From an uncultured Lentisphaerota bacterium (GTDB taxonomy: Bacteria > Verrucomicrobiota > Kiritimatiellia > RFP12 > UBA1067), in the NCBI GenBank assembly GCA_900320225.1, contig ONRL01000020.1, forward strand, positions 1 through 32,394: a stretch of 32,394 nucleotides of DNA, in the 5' to 3' direction. The notes under the pieces were generated by a model. It was given only the letters and a program-made list of their open reading frames with translations. It was not told where the DNA came from and searched no databases. Both the position numbers and the translations under genes were made by a program. The number at the start of each line of letters is the position of its first letter. The stretch's first letter is position 1. Positions 1 to 7,918 of this stretch are shown here, piece by piece.

Positions 1-409
1 GACCACGGATTCGTGAAGAAGGGTGACGAGAAGGAGCGCACGCGGTATTCCTCGCGCGACGAGATCGAGGCGGAGAAGACGTTCCGGCGCGATGCGGACG
101 GGACGTTGCATCTGTCGTTCACGGGCTTCCTGCGCGAGGCCCATGTTCGGACAGCTGCGCAACCGCATTGCGTTCACGGTGTCGTACGTTTTCCGCGACG
201 ACACGGGGTTCGACGTGGACGTGCGCGTGAAGGTGCACGGCAAGCCCGTGGCCGACGTGCCGCCGCGGTTGCTGTTCCAGGCGTGGCGTCCGGACGGGAC
301 GGACGCCGTGCGCCATGCGTTCCTGGACGGCGACGCGTCGGGGTTCAAGCCCGGCACGGAATATTCATTTGGCGTGAAGCTTGGCACGCTGGAAGGAGAG
401 GCAAAATGA
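1..409 (+). CDS. C-terminal end of an unknown protein, frame broken
   Basis: The window opens inside a gene. Frame 1 reads a charged segment (DHGFVKKGDEKERTRYSS at the start, then LHLSFTGFLRE up to about base 138). From about base 143 the sensible reading moves to frame 2, starting MFGQLRNRIAFTVSYVFRDD and ending LGTLEGEAK with a TGA at 407-409. A single extra base near 125-143 would explain the change of frame, so this is either a sequencing error or a real frameshift. The stop overlaps the start of the next gene (ATGA), which implies translational coupling. I do not recognise the family. The frame 2 part looks like a small beta-rich domain (alternating hydrophobic residues such as IAFTVSYVF and VDVRVKV). 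No function is assigned. Confidence 0.5.
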
Positions 410-1584
410 ACAAGAAATTGATTTTTGCGGGGTTGGTTGCGGCGTGCATGGTGCAGCTGCAAGCCGGTCCTGCGGCATTGAAAGGTAACGACAAGATGAT
501 AACGGAAGAACAGAAGGCATTCCTGAAGAAGCTGATCGACACGCCCACCCCGACGGGTTCCGAGGCGGCGGGCGCGCTCCTGCTCGGACGGCGCATCCGC
601 GAGAAGACGGGAATCGCGCCGACCATCGACGTGCACGGCAACCTCCATGCCGTGCTGGACGTGGGAGCGAAGACCACGGTGATGCTGGAAGGGCACGGCG
701 ACGAAATCGGGTACATCGTCCAGTACATCGACAAGAACGGCTACGTCTACCTCCAGAACCTCGGCGGGGTCGTCGTGCCGCTGACGGCGGCGGAGCGGCT
801 GGTCATCCTCGCGAAGGACGGTCCGGTGAGAGGCGTGGTGGGAACGCGTCCGCCGCACCTGATGAAGGCCGACGAGAAGAAGAACGTGGCGGCGGACGAC
901 CTGCGTCTCCTGCCGTGCGACATCGGGGCGTCCTCGAAGGAGGAGGCGGAGGCGCTGATCTCCATCGGGGACTCGGCGGTGGTGGAGTCGGGGTTTCGTC
1001 CCCTGGCCGGCGCGCGCGTGTCGGGGCGCGGGTTCGACGACCGCATCGGGACGTTTGCCATGTGCGAGGCGTTCATCCGGCTCGCGACGTCGGCCGAGAA
1101 GCCGAAGGTGAACGTCCACTACGTGTCGAGCGTGTGCGAGGAGATCGGGCTGGTGGGCGGACGCCTCGCGAGCTATTCGGTGCATCCGACGATCGGCATC
1201 AGCTGCGACGTGGGGCACGCCTCCGACGGCCCCCTTGGCGACGACCGCAAAGCTGTCGGCGACATCCAGCTCGGGAAGGGGGCCTCGCTCTCCATCGGCC
1301 CCATCTACCACAAGGGACTGGTTGCGCACTTCCGCAAGACGGCCGAAACGCGTCAGATACCGACGCAGCTCCATTCGGTGCCGAAGGGGGCGGGCAACAA
1401 CGGCTGGGCGCTCAAGCTCGAGCGCGGCGGCGTGCCGGTGGTGCAGATCGCGGTTCCCCTGCGCTACATGCACTCGCCCGTGGAAGTGGCCGACCTGCGC
1501 GACGTCGAGAGCGTGATCTCGCTCACGGCCGCCGGCGTTCTCGGGCTGGACGACGACTTCCCGCTCCTTCCCGAGCAGCCCTAG
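406..1584 (+). CDS. M42-family aminopeptidase/glutamyl aminopeptidase with an N-terminal signal peptide
   Basis: This 392-residue protein matches the M42 (FrvX-like) metallo-aminopeptidases, which trim peptides using two metal ions. Expected metal and catalytic residues are visible: H97 and D99 in EGHGDEIG, D212 in GFDDRIG, the Glu pair E245-E246 in SVCEEIGLVGG, D268 in ISCDVGHASDG and H356 in RYMHSPVE. The ATG at 406 is preceded by GGAGAGG and overlaps the upstream stop. An open frame runs back to base 13 but the upstream residues have no coding sense. Oddly for this usually cytoplasmic family, the first 20 residues (MNKKLIFAGLVAACMVQLQA) look like a signal peptide; the second Met at 496 (MITEEQKAFLKKL) is where ordinary M42 proteins begin. 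Substrate unknown. Confidence 0.85.
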   Translation: MNKKLIFAGLVAACMVQLQAGPAALKGNDKMITEEQKAFLKKLIDTPTPTGSEAAGALLLGRRIREKTGIAPTIDVHGNLHAVLDVGAKTTVMLEGHGDEIGYIVQYIDKNGYVYLQNLGGVVVPLTAAERLVILAKDGPVRGVVGTRPPHLMKADEKKNVAADDLRLLPCDIGASSKEEAEALISIGDSAVVESGFRPLAGARVSGRGFDDRIGTFAMCEAFIRLATSAEKPKVNVHYVSSVCEEIGLVGGRLASYSVHPTIGISCDVGHASDGPLGDDRKAVGDIQLGKGASLSIGPIYHKGLVAHFRKTAETRQIPTQLHSVPKGAGNNGWALKLERGGVPVVQIAVPLRYMHSPVEVADLRDVESVISLTAAGVLGLDDDFPLLPEQP

Positions 1585-1611
1585 CTTGTCATACCCCTAA
1601 GGGCAAATGTG

Positions 1612-1620
1612 TGGTATAAT
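1612..1620 (+). promoter_or_regulatory. Extended -10 promoter for a near-leaderless lipoprotein mRNA
   Basis: TGGTATAAT at 1612-1620 is a perfect -10 box with the TG extension. A TTGTCA at 1586-1591 is too far away (23-base gap) to be a standard -35. The expected transcription start is about 1627, one base before the ATG at 1628, so the message would have almost no leader. Confidence 0.6.
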
Positions 1621-1627
1621 ATCGCGC

Positions 1628-2128
1628 ATGAAAGCCCTTTCCATACTCACTGCGTGCGCGGCGCTGCTCGCAGGCTGCACCTCGTTCGAGCCTCTGCGCT
1701 CGACCCGCTTCGTGGACGACAACAACAACTACCTCCACGTCGACTACGGGCGCGACACGAAAGACCATGAATCCACCGCCGTTCTTGAAAACGGCGTGAG
1801 CTGGCCATTCAAGAGCAAGAACATGGTGCGCGTGGAGTTGCCGGACGGCACGCGCTTCACCGCCTACCAGAACATGGCCCCCACGGGCAACCTCTACAAG
1901 ACGGAAGACGGGGAATGGGAGTTCTTCGAGAGCGGGGCGGGCTGCATCGTGGCCCGCTTCGTGAAGGAACGTTCCGGATACGTCACTCGGTTCCGCGGCA
2001 CGCTCTGCGCGACCGTCCGCAACCCCGCCAACGCCACGCGCTCGCGTCTTCGCACCGGCGGCTCCACGCCATCTGGATTCGGACGCGACGCCAACGGGCC
2101 GCGCGACGTGACGAACGAGAAGAACTGA
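1628..2128 (+). CDS. Small predicted lipoprotein of unknown function
   Basis: This 166-residue protein begins MKALSILTACAALLAGCTS, a short signal peptide with a lipobox (LLAGC) whose Cys17 should be lipidated, so it is probably anchored in a cell-envelope membrane. The rest has no motif I recognise. It holds two possible beta strands (KNMVRVELPDGTRFTAYQ, CIVARFVKE) and a polar, Ser/Thr/Asn-rich tail. The start at 1628 is chosen because the signal peptide begins there and the promoter -10 box ends 7 bases upstream. An earlier in-frame ATG at 1607 lies within the promoter. trmJ begins 4 bases after the stop, so the two are probably cotranscribed. Confidence 0.75.
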   Translation: MKALSILTACAALLAGCTSFEPLRSTRFVDDNNNYLHVDYGRDTKDHESTAVLENGVSWPFKSKNMVRVELPDGTRFTAYQNMAPTGNLYKTEDGEWEFFESGAGCIVARFVKERSGYVTRFRGTLCATVRNPANATRSRLRTGGSTPSGFGRDANGPRDVTNEKN

Positions 2129-2132
2129 CGCC

Positions 2133-2888
2133 ATGAATCCGCTGGACAACATCAAGGTCGTGCTTGTCGGCACGCTCTACACGGGCAACGTGGGCAGTTC
2201 CTGCCGCGCCATGGCCAACATGGGCTTCCGCCATCTCGTCCTCGCCGCGCCCAACCTCCAGAACTCCTGGGACGAGGGCGAGCGCATGGCGGTGCACGCG
2301 ACAGACATCATGAACAGCCGCGTGGAGACGGACACGTTCGAGGAGGCCGTGGCCGACTGCGTGGCGGTAGTGGGCACCACCGCGCGCAACGGACTCTACC
2401 GCCAGCACGTGAAGGCCCCGCGCGACTGCGCGGCGGAGATCCTCGCGCTCGCCGCCACGGGGCCCGTGGCGCTCGTCTTCGGCCGCGAGGACAAGGGGCT
2501 TCTCAACGAGGAGGTGGCGCAGTGCACGCACTTGATCCGCATCCCCGTGGACGAGGGCTACACCTCCATCAACCTCTCGCAGGCGGTCCTCATCACCTGC
2601 TACGAGTTCTTCACCGCCACCGGCAGCTACCAGCCGCCGCACGAGAAGTCGCCGCCCGCGCCGCAGGCGCAGAAAATGCAGCTCATGAAGAACTGGCAGA
2701 CGATGCTGCAGGACATCGGGTTCATGAACGAGAAGCAGACGGAGCACATGATGCAGGGCATCCACCGCATCTTCTCGCGCGGCGTGCAGACGCGGGACGA
2801 CGCCGCGATCCTCCTCGGCGTCGCGCGCCAGGCGCTCTGGGCGCACCACAACCCCGCACTGGAAGGCCGCAAACCCTCGATCGGCTGA
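2133..2888 (+). CDS. trmJ: TrmJ-like tRNA 2'-O-methyltransferase (SPOUT/SpoU family)
   Basis: The 251-residue protein carries the three SPOUT methyltransferase motifs in order: GNVGSSCRAMANMGF (residues 18-32), FGREDKGLLNEE (116-127) and the S-adenosylmethionine knot motif IPVDEGYTSINLSQAV (137-152). Length and the opening VVLVGTLYTGNVGSSCRAM fit TrmJ, which methylates the ribose of C/U32 in tRNA, better than the rRNA enzymes RlmB or TrmH. The tail (residues about 165-251) is a helical extension with a Pro/Ala linker at PPHEKSPPAPQAQ, as in TrmJ proteins. It starts 4 bases after the lipoprotein stop and is followed 4 bases later by the metalloprotease gene. The exact target nucleotide is inferred from the family. 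Confidence 0.85.
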   Translation: MNPLDNIKVVLVGTLYTGNVGSSCRAMANMGFRHLVLAAPNLQNSWDEGERMAVHATDIMNSRVETDTFEEAVADCVAVVGTTARNGLYRQHVKAPRDCAAEILALAATGPVALVFGREDKGLLNEEVAQCTHLIRIPVDEGYTSINLSQAVLITCYEFFTATGSYQPPHEKSPPAPQAQKMQLMKNWQTMLQDIGFMNEKQTEHMMQGIHRIFSRGVQTRDDAAILLGVARQALWAHHNPALEGRKPSIG

Positions 2889-2892
2889 GGCC

Positions 2893-3447
2893 ATGTTCAG
2901 GACGGGGCGCAATTTCATCGACGGCATCGAGATCGACGTCGTGCGCAAGCGGGTGAGGCGCATCAACATCCGCGTCTCGCCGGACGGCGTCGTCCACCTC
3001 TCGATACCCTCGTGGGGGTGTACGATCGCCGAGGGAGAGGCGTTCCTCCGCGCCAACTGGAAGTGGGCCGTGTCGGCGCGCGCGAAGGCGCTTGCGCGCC
3101 GCGCGTCTGCGCCGCCGCTGACGCCCGAACAGGTCCAGGCCTTCGTCGCCCTGCTCGGGCGGTTGCACGCCGACTGGTGCGCGCGACTCGGCGAGCTGGG
3201 CGTGACGTGGAAGCTCCGCGCGATGAAGACGCTTTGGGGGTCGTGTCACTTCCGCAAGCGGCACGTCACCTACAACCGGGAACTCTCCCGCGTGTCCGAA
3301 GATCTCGTGGAGTACGTCGTGGTGCACGAACTCACGCACCTGCGCGTGCCCAACCACGGCCCCGCGTTCTATGCGCTCATGGACGCGCGCCTCCCCGGCT
3401 GGCGCGCGCGCCGCCGCGCGCTCAACGGTCGCCGCACGGTGCCATGA
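2893..3447 (+). CDS. YgjP-type (DUF45) zinc metallopeptidase-like protein
   Basis: This 184-residue protein has the YgjP/DUF45 signature HELTHLRVPNHGPAFY, in which H145, E146 and H149 form HExxH and H155 is the likely third metal ligand. Upstream it has the family motifs RRINIRVSPDGVVHLSIP (residues 22-39) and KTLWGSCHFRKRHVTYNREL (112-131). E. coli YgjP is reported to act on UTP, but for most members the substrate is unknown, so only a metal-dependent hydrolase is claimed. It is shorter than the usual 230-240 residues, with a compressed N-terminal half. It ends about 20 bases before the iron promoter, so it closes the first operon. Confidence 0.8.
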   Translation: MFRTGRNFIDGIEIDVVRKRVRRINIRVSPDGVVHLSIPSWGCTIAEGEAFLRANWKWAVSARAKALARRASAPPLTPEQVQAFVALLGRLHADWCARLGELGVTWKLRAMKTLWGSCHFRKRHVTYNRELSRVSEDLVEYVVVHELTHLRVPNHGPAFYALMDARLPGWRARRRALNGRRTVP

Positions 3448-3466
3448 AAAAATCTGAAATTCCCAC

Positions 3467-3500
3467 TTGCGCCAACAAGTTAGTTTTGGTAAACTAACTT
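3467..3500 (+). promoter_or_regulatory. Promoter and operator-like palindrome of the feo operon
   Basis: TTGCGC at 3467-3472 and TAAACT at 3490-3495, 17 bases apart, form a plausible promoter. A perfect inverted repeat, AAGTTAGTTT at 3477-3486 and AAACTAACTT at 3491-3500 with TGGT between, covers the -10 box and start site. Its shape (TTAG...CTAA) resembles operators of the DtxR/IdeR/MntR family of metal-dependent repressors, so repression by an iron- or manganese-loaded regulator is likely. The regulator is not encoded here. A good Shine-Dalgarno (AGGAG near 3521) sits before the ATG at 3535. Confidence 0.6.
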
Positions 3501-3534
3501 CGCGTTCGCTAAATGGGCGCAGGAGAAGAAAGAT

Positions 3535-3744
3535 ATGCCAATCGCACTGATGTCAATCGGAAGTCGGCACCGCGTGAAGGCGGTGAAGGGTAACGACGTC
3601 GCGAGGAAACGCCTCGCGACGATGGGTTTCGTCGAAGGGGCGGAGGTGACCGTGATCGCGCACTCCGCCGGAAACTACATCCTCGGCGTCTGCGACTCGC
3701 GCGTGGCGGTGGACGAGGCTCTCGCCATGCGGATACTGGTTTAA
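3535..3744 (+). CDS. feoA: FeoA-domain protein, first copy
   Basis: At 69 residues this is a single FeoA (SH3-like) domain. The pattern RKRLATMGFVEGAEVTVIAHSAGNYILGVCDSRVAVDEALAMRILV matches FeoA: a conserved RLxxMGFxxGxEV turn, then strands ending in the typical ...A..I.V. FeoA is a small cytoplasmic partner of the ferrous iron transporter FeoB, thought to modulate its GTPase part. The gene follows the palindromic operator and a strong AGGAG, and is followed 19 bases later by a second FeoA gene. The N-terminus (MPIALMSIGSRHRVKAVKG) is shorter and less typical than that of the second copy. Two FeoA genes before feoB are common in anaerobes. Confidence 0.88.
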   Translation: MPIALMSIGSRHRVKAVKGNDVARKRLATMGFVEGAEVTVIAHSAGNYILGVCDSRVAVDEALAMRILV

Positions 3745-3763
3745 CGAGAAAGGATTCAAACGA

Positions 3764-3982
3764 ATGACACTGGATGAAGTCAAGCCCGGGCAGGCGGCGA
3801 CGATTGCGCGCCTGCGCGGGGACGGCGCGACGAAGCGCCGCATCATGGACATGGGCCTCACCAAGGGAACCGAGGTGACCGTCCGCAAGATCGCCCCGCT
3901 GGGCGACCCCATCGAACTGACCGTGCGGGGCTACGAACTCTCGATCCGCAAGGACGAGGCCGCCGCCATCGAGGTTGCGTGA
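3764..3982 (+). CDS. feoA: FeoA-domain protein, second copy
   Basis: This 72-residue protein is a canonical FeoA: MTLDEVKPGQAATIARLRGDG, then RRIMDMGLTKGTEVTVRK, then DPIELTVRGYELSIRKDEAAAIEV. It should bind FeoB at the inner face of the cytoplasmic membrane and help ferrous iron import. AGAAAGGA before the ATG is the ribosome site. FeoB begins 24 bases after the stop, so the three genes form one operon. It shares the RxxMGxxxGxEVTV core with the first copy, so the pair look like old duplicates, possibly acting as a heterodimer. Confidence 0.9.
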   Translation: MTLDEVKPGQAATIARLRGDGATKRRIMDMGLTKGTEVTVRKIAPLGDPIELTVRGYELSIRKDEAAAIEVA

Positions 3983-4006
3983 TTTTTTTTGGGAAAGAGG
4001 TTAGAC

Positions 4007-6679
4007 ATGGCTAATATAAAGATCGCGCTCGCGGGAAACCCGAACTGCGGCAAGACGACGCTCTTCAACGACCTGACGGGTTCCGACCAGTACGTCGGCA
4101 ACTGGCCCGGCGTGACGGTGGAGAAGAAGGACGGCAGGCTGAAGGGCGCGCACGACGTGGTGATCCAGGACCTTCCCGGCATCTACTCGCTCTCGCCGTA
4201 CTCGCTCGAGGAGGTCGTGGCGCGCAACTATCTCGTCAACGAGAAGCCGGACGCCATCCTGAACATCGTGGACGGCTCGAACCTGGAGCGCAACCTCTAC
4301 CTCACCACGCAGCTGCTGGAGCTGGGGTTGCCGATGGTGGTGGCGGTGAACATGATGGACGTGGTGAAGCGGAACGGCGACAAGATCGACGCCACCCGCC
4401 TCTCCAAGTCCCTGGGCTGCCCTGTGGTGGAGATCTCGGCCCTGAAGGGCGAAGGAACGCGCGAGGCCGCGGAGCTGGCCCTGGCCGAGGCGAAGAAGGG
4501 CGTGAAGGGCGAGCGTCCGCACGTGTTCACCGGATCGGTGGAGCACGCGCTCGCGCACATCGAGGAGTCCCTGCACGGGAAGGTGGAGAACGCCACGAGC
4601 CGCTGGGCGGCGATCAAGGTGTTCGAGCGGGACAAGAAGGCGATTGAGACGCTGGGCGTGCCGGCGGACATCATTTCGCACGTGGAAGACCACATCACGG
4701 ACTGCGAGAAGGAGATGGACGACGACGCGGAATCCATCATCACCACGCAGCGCTACAACTACATCCAAGGCATCGTCGGCACCGTCCTCACGCGCTCGTC
4801 GCGCAGGGCGTCGACTTCTCTTTCGGACAAGATCGACAAGTTCGTGACACACCGCATCCTCGCGTTGCCGATCTTTATCCTCTCGCTCTGCGTCATGTGG
4901 TGGCTCGCGGTGGCCGAGAAAGGCCCCGGAACGATCCTCACCGACTGGGCGAACGACGGCTTCCTCGGCGACGGCTGGCATCTGCCGTTCACGACACACG
5001 CGTGCAAGGTGGATGGCAAATACAAGGACATGGAGTTCGAGGACGCCCAGGGCGAGTTCGCCAAGCAGGACGCCTCGAAGTCCAAATGGGAGGAGACCTA
5101 CAAGGAAAGCTACAACGCCAAGAACGGAGAAGGAAGCTACGACAAGGCGCTCGAAGCCTTCAACGAGAAGGCCAAGGCCGAATTCAAGCCCGAGAAGGAG
5201 GGCGATGAATTCGAGGCGAGCGAGTTCGAGGTTCTTGACGAGGCGTTGGCCAAGACCGTCGTCGCGAAGGACGTGTTCGTGGAGGACGAGGAGACCGGCG
5301 AGCCTGTGGCCAAGGAGTGCGACTGCGAGAAGTGCTCGAAGAAGCGCGAAGCAGGCGAGGAGTGCGACGGCTGCGGCTGTGGCTGCGGCGAACCGGACAA
5401 GTGGGACGTGGACTATGCGGCCTACCAGAAGGCAAAGGAATGGGAAGAGCCCGATCCGTCGCAGTTCGGCGTGTGGGTGCCGGGCATCGGCGCGCTTCTG
5501 GGCGACGGGTTGGACAAGCTGGGCGTGGGCGAGACGGTGAAGAGCCTCGTGGTGGACGGCGCGTGGGGCGGCGTGGCGACGGTTCTCGGCTTCGTGCCGG
5601 TGATCACCATCGTGTTCCTCTTCCTCGCGTTCCTCGAGGACTGCGGGTACATGGCGCGCGTGGCGTTCATCATGGACCGCATCTTCCGCAAGTTCGGGTT
5701 GAGCGGAAAGTCGTTCATACCGATGATCGTGGGCAAGGGCTGCGGCGTGCCGGCCGTGATGGCGGCGCGCACGATCGAGAGCGAGCGCGACCGCCGCATG
5801 ACGATCATTCTCTCCACCTTCATCCCCTGCGGCGCGAAGACCGTGATCATCGCCATGTTCGCGGCGATCTTCTTCCGCGAGATGTGGTACGTGGCGCCGC
5901 TCATGGACGTGATCGGCATCGCGATCATCGTGCTGGGGGGCATCGCGCTCAAGAAATCACGTTTCTTCGCGGGCGAGGCCGCGCCGTTCGTGATGGAGCT
6001 GCCGGCCTATCACATGCCGACGTTTGGCGGCATCTTCCACCACACCTGGAACCGCGTGAAGGGCTACATGCTCAAGGCCGGCGTGATCATCTTCCCCGCA
6101 TGCGTGTTCCTGTGGTTCATCATGCACTTCGACTGGCATTTCAACCTGCTGGCGGACGAGGCCATCGAGCAGTCGATGCTGCACGACATGGGCAGCTGGA
6201 TCGCCTGGTTCTTCGCGCCGCTCGGGTTCGGCTCGTGGCAGGGCGCGGCGGCGTCGGTCTCCGCGGAGATCGCGAAGGAGCAGGCCACGGCCACGCTGGG
6301 ACTCGTGGCGGCGAACATGGACGGCGCGTCCACGGCGGCGCAAATCTCCAATCTGTTTGCCTCGTTCGGCGACTTCCCGAAGCTCGCGGCGATGTCGTTC
6401 ATGCTCTTCAACCTCTTCGTGCCGCCGTGCATGGTGGCAATCGCGACGACGTTCCGCGAGATGGGCGCGGCCAAGTGGGGCTGGTTCGCAATCGCCTTCC
6501 AGCTGTTCGTCGGCTACGCGCTCGCGCTGTCGGTCTACCAGATCGGCGTGCTGATCGCCGGCGGCGGATTCGGCGTGTGGACCGCGGTGGCCATCCTGGT
6601 CGACCTCTGGGTCCTGTGGACGATCTTCCGTCCGGCGCGGAAGGCAAATGGGGAATTGAAACTGGAGAACGGGAAATGA
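4007..6679 (+). CDS. feoB: FeoB ferrous iron transporter with an inserted Cys-rich loop
   Basis: This 890-residue protein imports Fe(II). The N-terminal G domain shows G1 GNPNCGKT (residues 10-17), G2 GVTVEKKDG, G3 DLPG (55-58) and G4 NMMD, followed by a helical linker. A first membrane helix (HRILALPIFILSLCVMWWLAV) is followed by an extra, very acidic, Lys/Glu-rich segment of roughly 150 residues. This carries seven cysteines (C438, C440, C443, C453, C456, C458, C460) before the normal Gate motifs FLEDCGYMARVAFIMD, GKGCGVPAVMAARTIE and FIPCGAKTVIIAMFAAIFF. In standard FeoB this position lies outside the inner membrane, so the Cys cluster would be periplasmic. The start at 4007 has AAAGAGG 6 bases upstream; a TTG at 3989 is less likely. 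Its stop overlaps the next start (ATGA). Confidence 0.93.
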   Translation: MANIKIALAGNPNCGKTTLFNDLTGSDQYVGNWPGVTVEKKDGRLKGAHDVVIQDLPGIYSLSPYSLEEVVARNYLVNEKPDAILNIVDGSNLERNLYLTTQLLELGLPMVVAVNMMDVVKRNGDKIDATRLSKSLGCPVVEISALKGEGTREAAELALAEAKKGVKGERPHVFTGSVEHALAHIEESLHGKVENATSRWAAIKVFERDKKAIETLGVPADIISHVEDHITDCEKEMDDDAESIITTQRYNYIQGIVGTVLTRSSRRASTSLSDKIDKFVTHRILALPIFILSLCVMWWLAVAEKGPGTILTDWANDGFLGDGWHLPFTTHACKVDGKYKDMEFEDAQGEFAKQDASKSKWEETYKESYNAKNGEGSYDKALEAFNEKAKAEFKPEKEGDEFEASEFEVLDEALAKTVVAKDVFVEDEETGEPVAKECDCEKCSKKREAGEECDGCGCGCGEPDKWDVDYAAYQKAKEWEEPDPSQFGVWVPGIGALLGDGLDKLGVGETVKSLVVDGAWGGVATVLGFVPVITIVFLFLAFLEDCGYMARVAFIMDRIFRKFGLSGKSFIPMIVGKGCGVPAVMAARTIESERDRRMTIILSTFIPCGAKTVIIAMFAAIFFREMWYVAPLMDVIGIAIIVLGGIALKKSRFFAGEAAPFVMELPAYHMPTFGGIFHHTWNRVKGYMLKAGVIIFPACVFLWFIMHFDWHFNLLADEAIEQSMLHDMGSWIAWFFAPLGFGSWQGAAASVSAEIAKEQATATLGLVAANMDGASTAAQISNLFASFGDFPKLAAMSFMLFNLFVPPCMVAIATTFREMGAAKWGWFAIAFQLFVGYALALSVYQIGVLIAGGGFGVWTAVAILVDLWVLWTIFRPARKANGELKLENGK

Positions 6680-6840
6680 ACGTCGCTTCGGTGATCGTCG
6701 TGGGGGTGCTGCTCGCCCTCGTCGGGCTGGCCGTGTGGCGGAACATCCGGAAGGGCGCGCCCTGCGCGTGCGGGAGCTGCGGCGCGTGCAAGGGCGACTG
6801 CCATTGCCAGGGCGGAGAAAGCACGTCCCGCGAGAGGTGA
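6676..6840 (+). CDS. FeoB-associated Cys-rich membrane protein
   Basis: A 54-residue protein, MNVASVIVVGVLLALVGLAVWRNIRKG and then a Cys-rich tail with the core CACGSCGACKGDCHC. The one N-terminal membrane helix followed by closely spaced cysteines matches the FeoB-associated Cys-rich membrane protein family, found next to feoB in many anaerobes and sometimes treated as a FeoC substitute. The start ATG overlaps the feoB stop (ATGA at 6676-6679), so translation is coupled. The tail probably sits in the cytoplasm (positive residues RNIRKG follow the helix) and may hold iron or another metal. The Cys motif resembles the one inserted in FeoB. Confidence 0.85.
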   Translation: MNVASVIVVGVLLALVGLAVWRNIRKGAPCACGSCGACKGDCHCQGGESTSRER

Positions 6841-6861
6841 GATTTAACAAACAAACGAAAC

Positions 6862-6885
6862 CCTCCGGCGCGCAGAACGCCGGGG
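6862..6885 (+). other. Small GC-rich hairpin between the feo genes and the barrel gene
   Basis: CCGGCG at 6865-6870 pairs with CGCCGG at 6878-6883. There is no T-run after it (AAAAAAGG follows), so it is not a clean terminator and may only reduce readthrough into the next gene. Confidence 0.4.
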
Positions 6886-6904
6886 CAAAAAAGGAAAAAG
6901 GAAA

Positions 6905-7840
6905 ATGAACATCAAGACACTGACAGCGGCGGTTCTGGCTGCCGGTTGCGTGTTCGGCGCGGTGGCCGACGAGCAGAAGGCCGTCCCCGCCACGGCCGAT
7001 ACGAAGAGCGCGAATCGCATGGAAGTCGAGGAGGACGACAATCCTCTGGACAACCTCGTCTCGGCGGAGTTCCACATCGGCATGGACTCCCGCTACATGA
7101 CGTACGGCATGATCGACGGCAAAGACCCGATCATCGTACCCGGCGCGCAGATCACGTTCTTCGACTGGGTGTATTTCGGCGTCGAGACGATCTTCGACGT
7201 GACGAAGGGCAACGGCAAGCGCGGCGGCTACGGAAACCGGGCCGGCCGCTGGACGACGCTCGACTCCATCGTCGGCGTCGCGCACGAGTTCGAGCTCGGC
7301 GAAAAGGCGGGCAAGCTCTCCGTGGACTTCAACTACATGTACGAGTACATCGAGCGCTACCACAGCGACATGGGCGACACGCAGTACCTCAACCTCGAGC
7401 TCGGCCTTTCCGACGGCATCTTCTGGCTGGAGCCGACGCTTGCGATCGAGCGGGACCTGATGGCGGACGAGGGCACCTACGTGAACCTCGACCTCGGCCA
7501 CTCGTTCGCGATCATCGACGGCAAGGGCGAGGACGACGACCCCGTGCTCGAGTTCCGTCCGTCGGTCGGCCAGGGATTCGGCAACACGCAGCGCGTGCGC
7601 GGGTACAGCCCCGAGGAGCGGACGTACGACCACGGCGGCGTGATGGACACCTGCATCAAGGGCGAGTTCACCTGGCGGGTCGTTGACCATGTGTCGCTTT
7701 CCGCCTACGTCGCCTACAGCGACTACTGGTTCGACCGCACGATGCGTCACTGCGCGCGCGAGCACAACGCCGAATGGGGCAAGGGCTGCGACCACTCCTG
7801 GAACTTCTACGGCGGCGTCGGCGTGTCCGTGGAGTTCTGA
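6905..7840 (+). CDS. Outer-membrane beta-barrel protein linked to the feo operon
   Basis: This 311-residue protein starts with a signal peptide (MNIKTLTAAVLAAGCVFGAVA) and ends in ...GVGVSVEF, a terminal Phe typical of proteins folded by the BAM complex. In between, hydrophobic residues alternate with polar ones over many strands (VYFGVETIFDV, KLSVDFNYMYEYI, YVNLDLGHSFAII, VSLSAYVAYSDYWF). No catalytic motif is seen. The pattern SRYMTYGMIDGKDPIIVPGAQITF resembles the SDYIWRGTICNGNPVWQPSATI of the barrel behind amtB, so the two look related. AAAAGGAAAAAGG precedes the ATG. It lies 64 bases after the iron genes on the same strand, so a role in passage of metal or another small solute is possible but unproven. 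Confidence 0.7.
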   Translation: MNIKTLTAAVLAAGCVFGAVADEQKAVPATADTKSANRMEVEEDDNPLDNLVSAEFHIGMDSRYMTYGMIDGKDPIIVPGAQITFFDWVYFGVETIFDVTKGNGKRGGYGNRAGRWTTLDSIVGVAHEFELGEKAGKLSVDFNYMYEYIERYHSDMGDTQYLNLELGLSDGIFWLEPTLAIERDLMADEGTYVNLDLGHSFAIIDGKGEDDDPVLEFRPSVGQGFGNTQRVRGYSPEERTYDHGGVMDTCIKGEFTWRVVDHVSLSAYVAYSDYWFDRTMRHCAREHNAEWGKGCDHSWNFYGGVGVSVEF

Positions 7841-7872
7841 GTTCCCAGGCGGCGCGCGGGGGGCGCGCCCTA

Positions 7873-7912
7873 CCGGCGGGAGAGTCGCGCTGCTGCGCGA
7901 TCCTCCCGCCGG
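7873..7912. terminator. Bidirectional terminator-like hairpin between convergent genes
   Basis: CCGGCGGGAG pairs with CTCCCGCCGG around a loop containing TCGCGCTGCTGCGCGA, itself a near palindrome. It lies between the plus-strand barrel gene (ends 7840) and carB on the minus strand (ends 7919). The inner motif is close to the GC-rich repeat family found inside purF, gltD, gltB and leuB. A second palindrome, GGCGCGC...GCGCGCC, lies just before it near 7852-7870. Confidence 0.65.
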
Positions 7913-7918
7913 GAAATC

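Noticed and set aside
13-1584. A single 523-residue protein joining the first fragment and the M42 peptidase
   Set aside because: The stretch between about 140 and 405 makes sense only in another frame, and a coupled ATG at 406 starts a normal-length peptidase.
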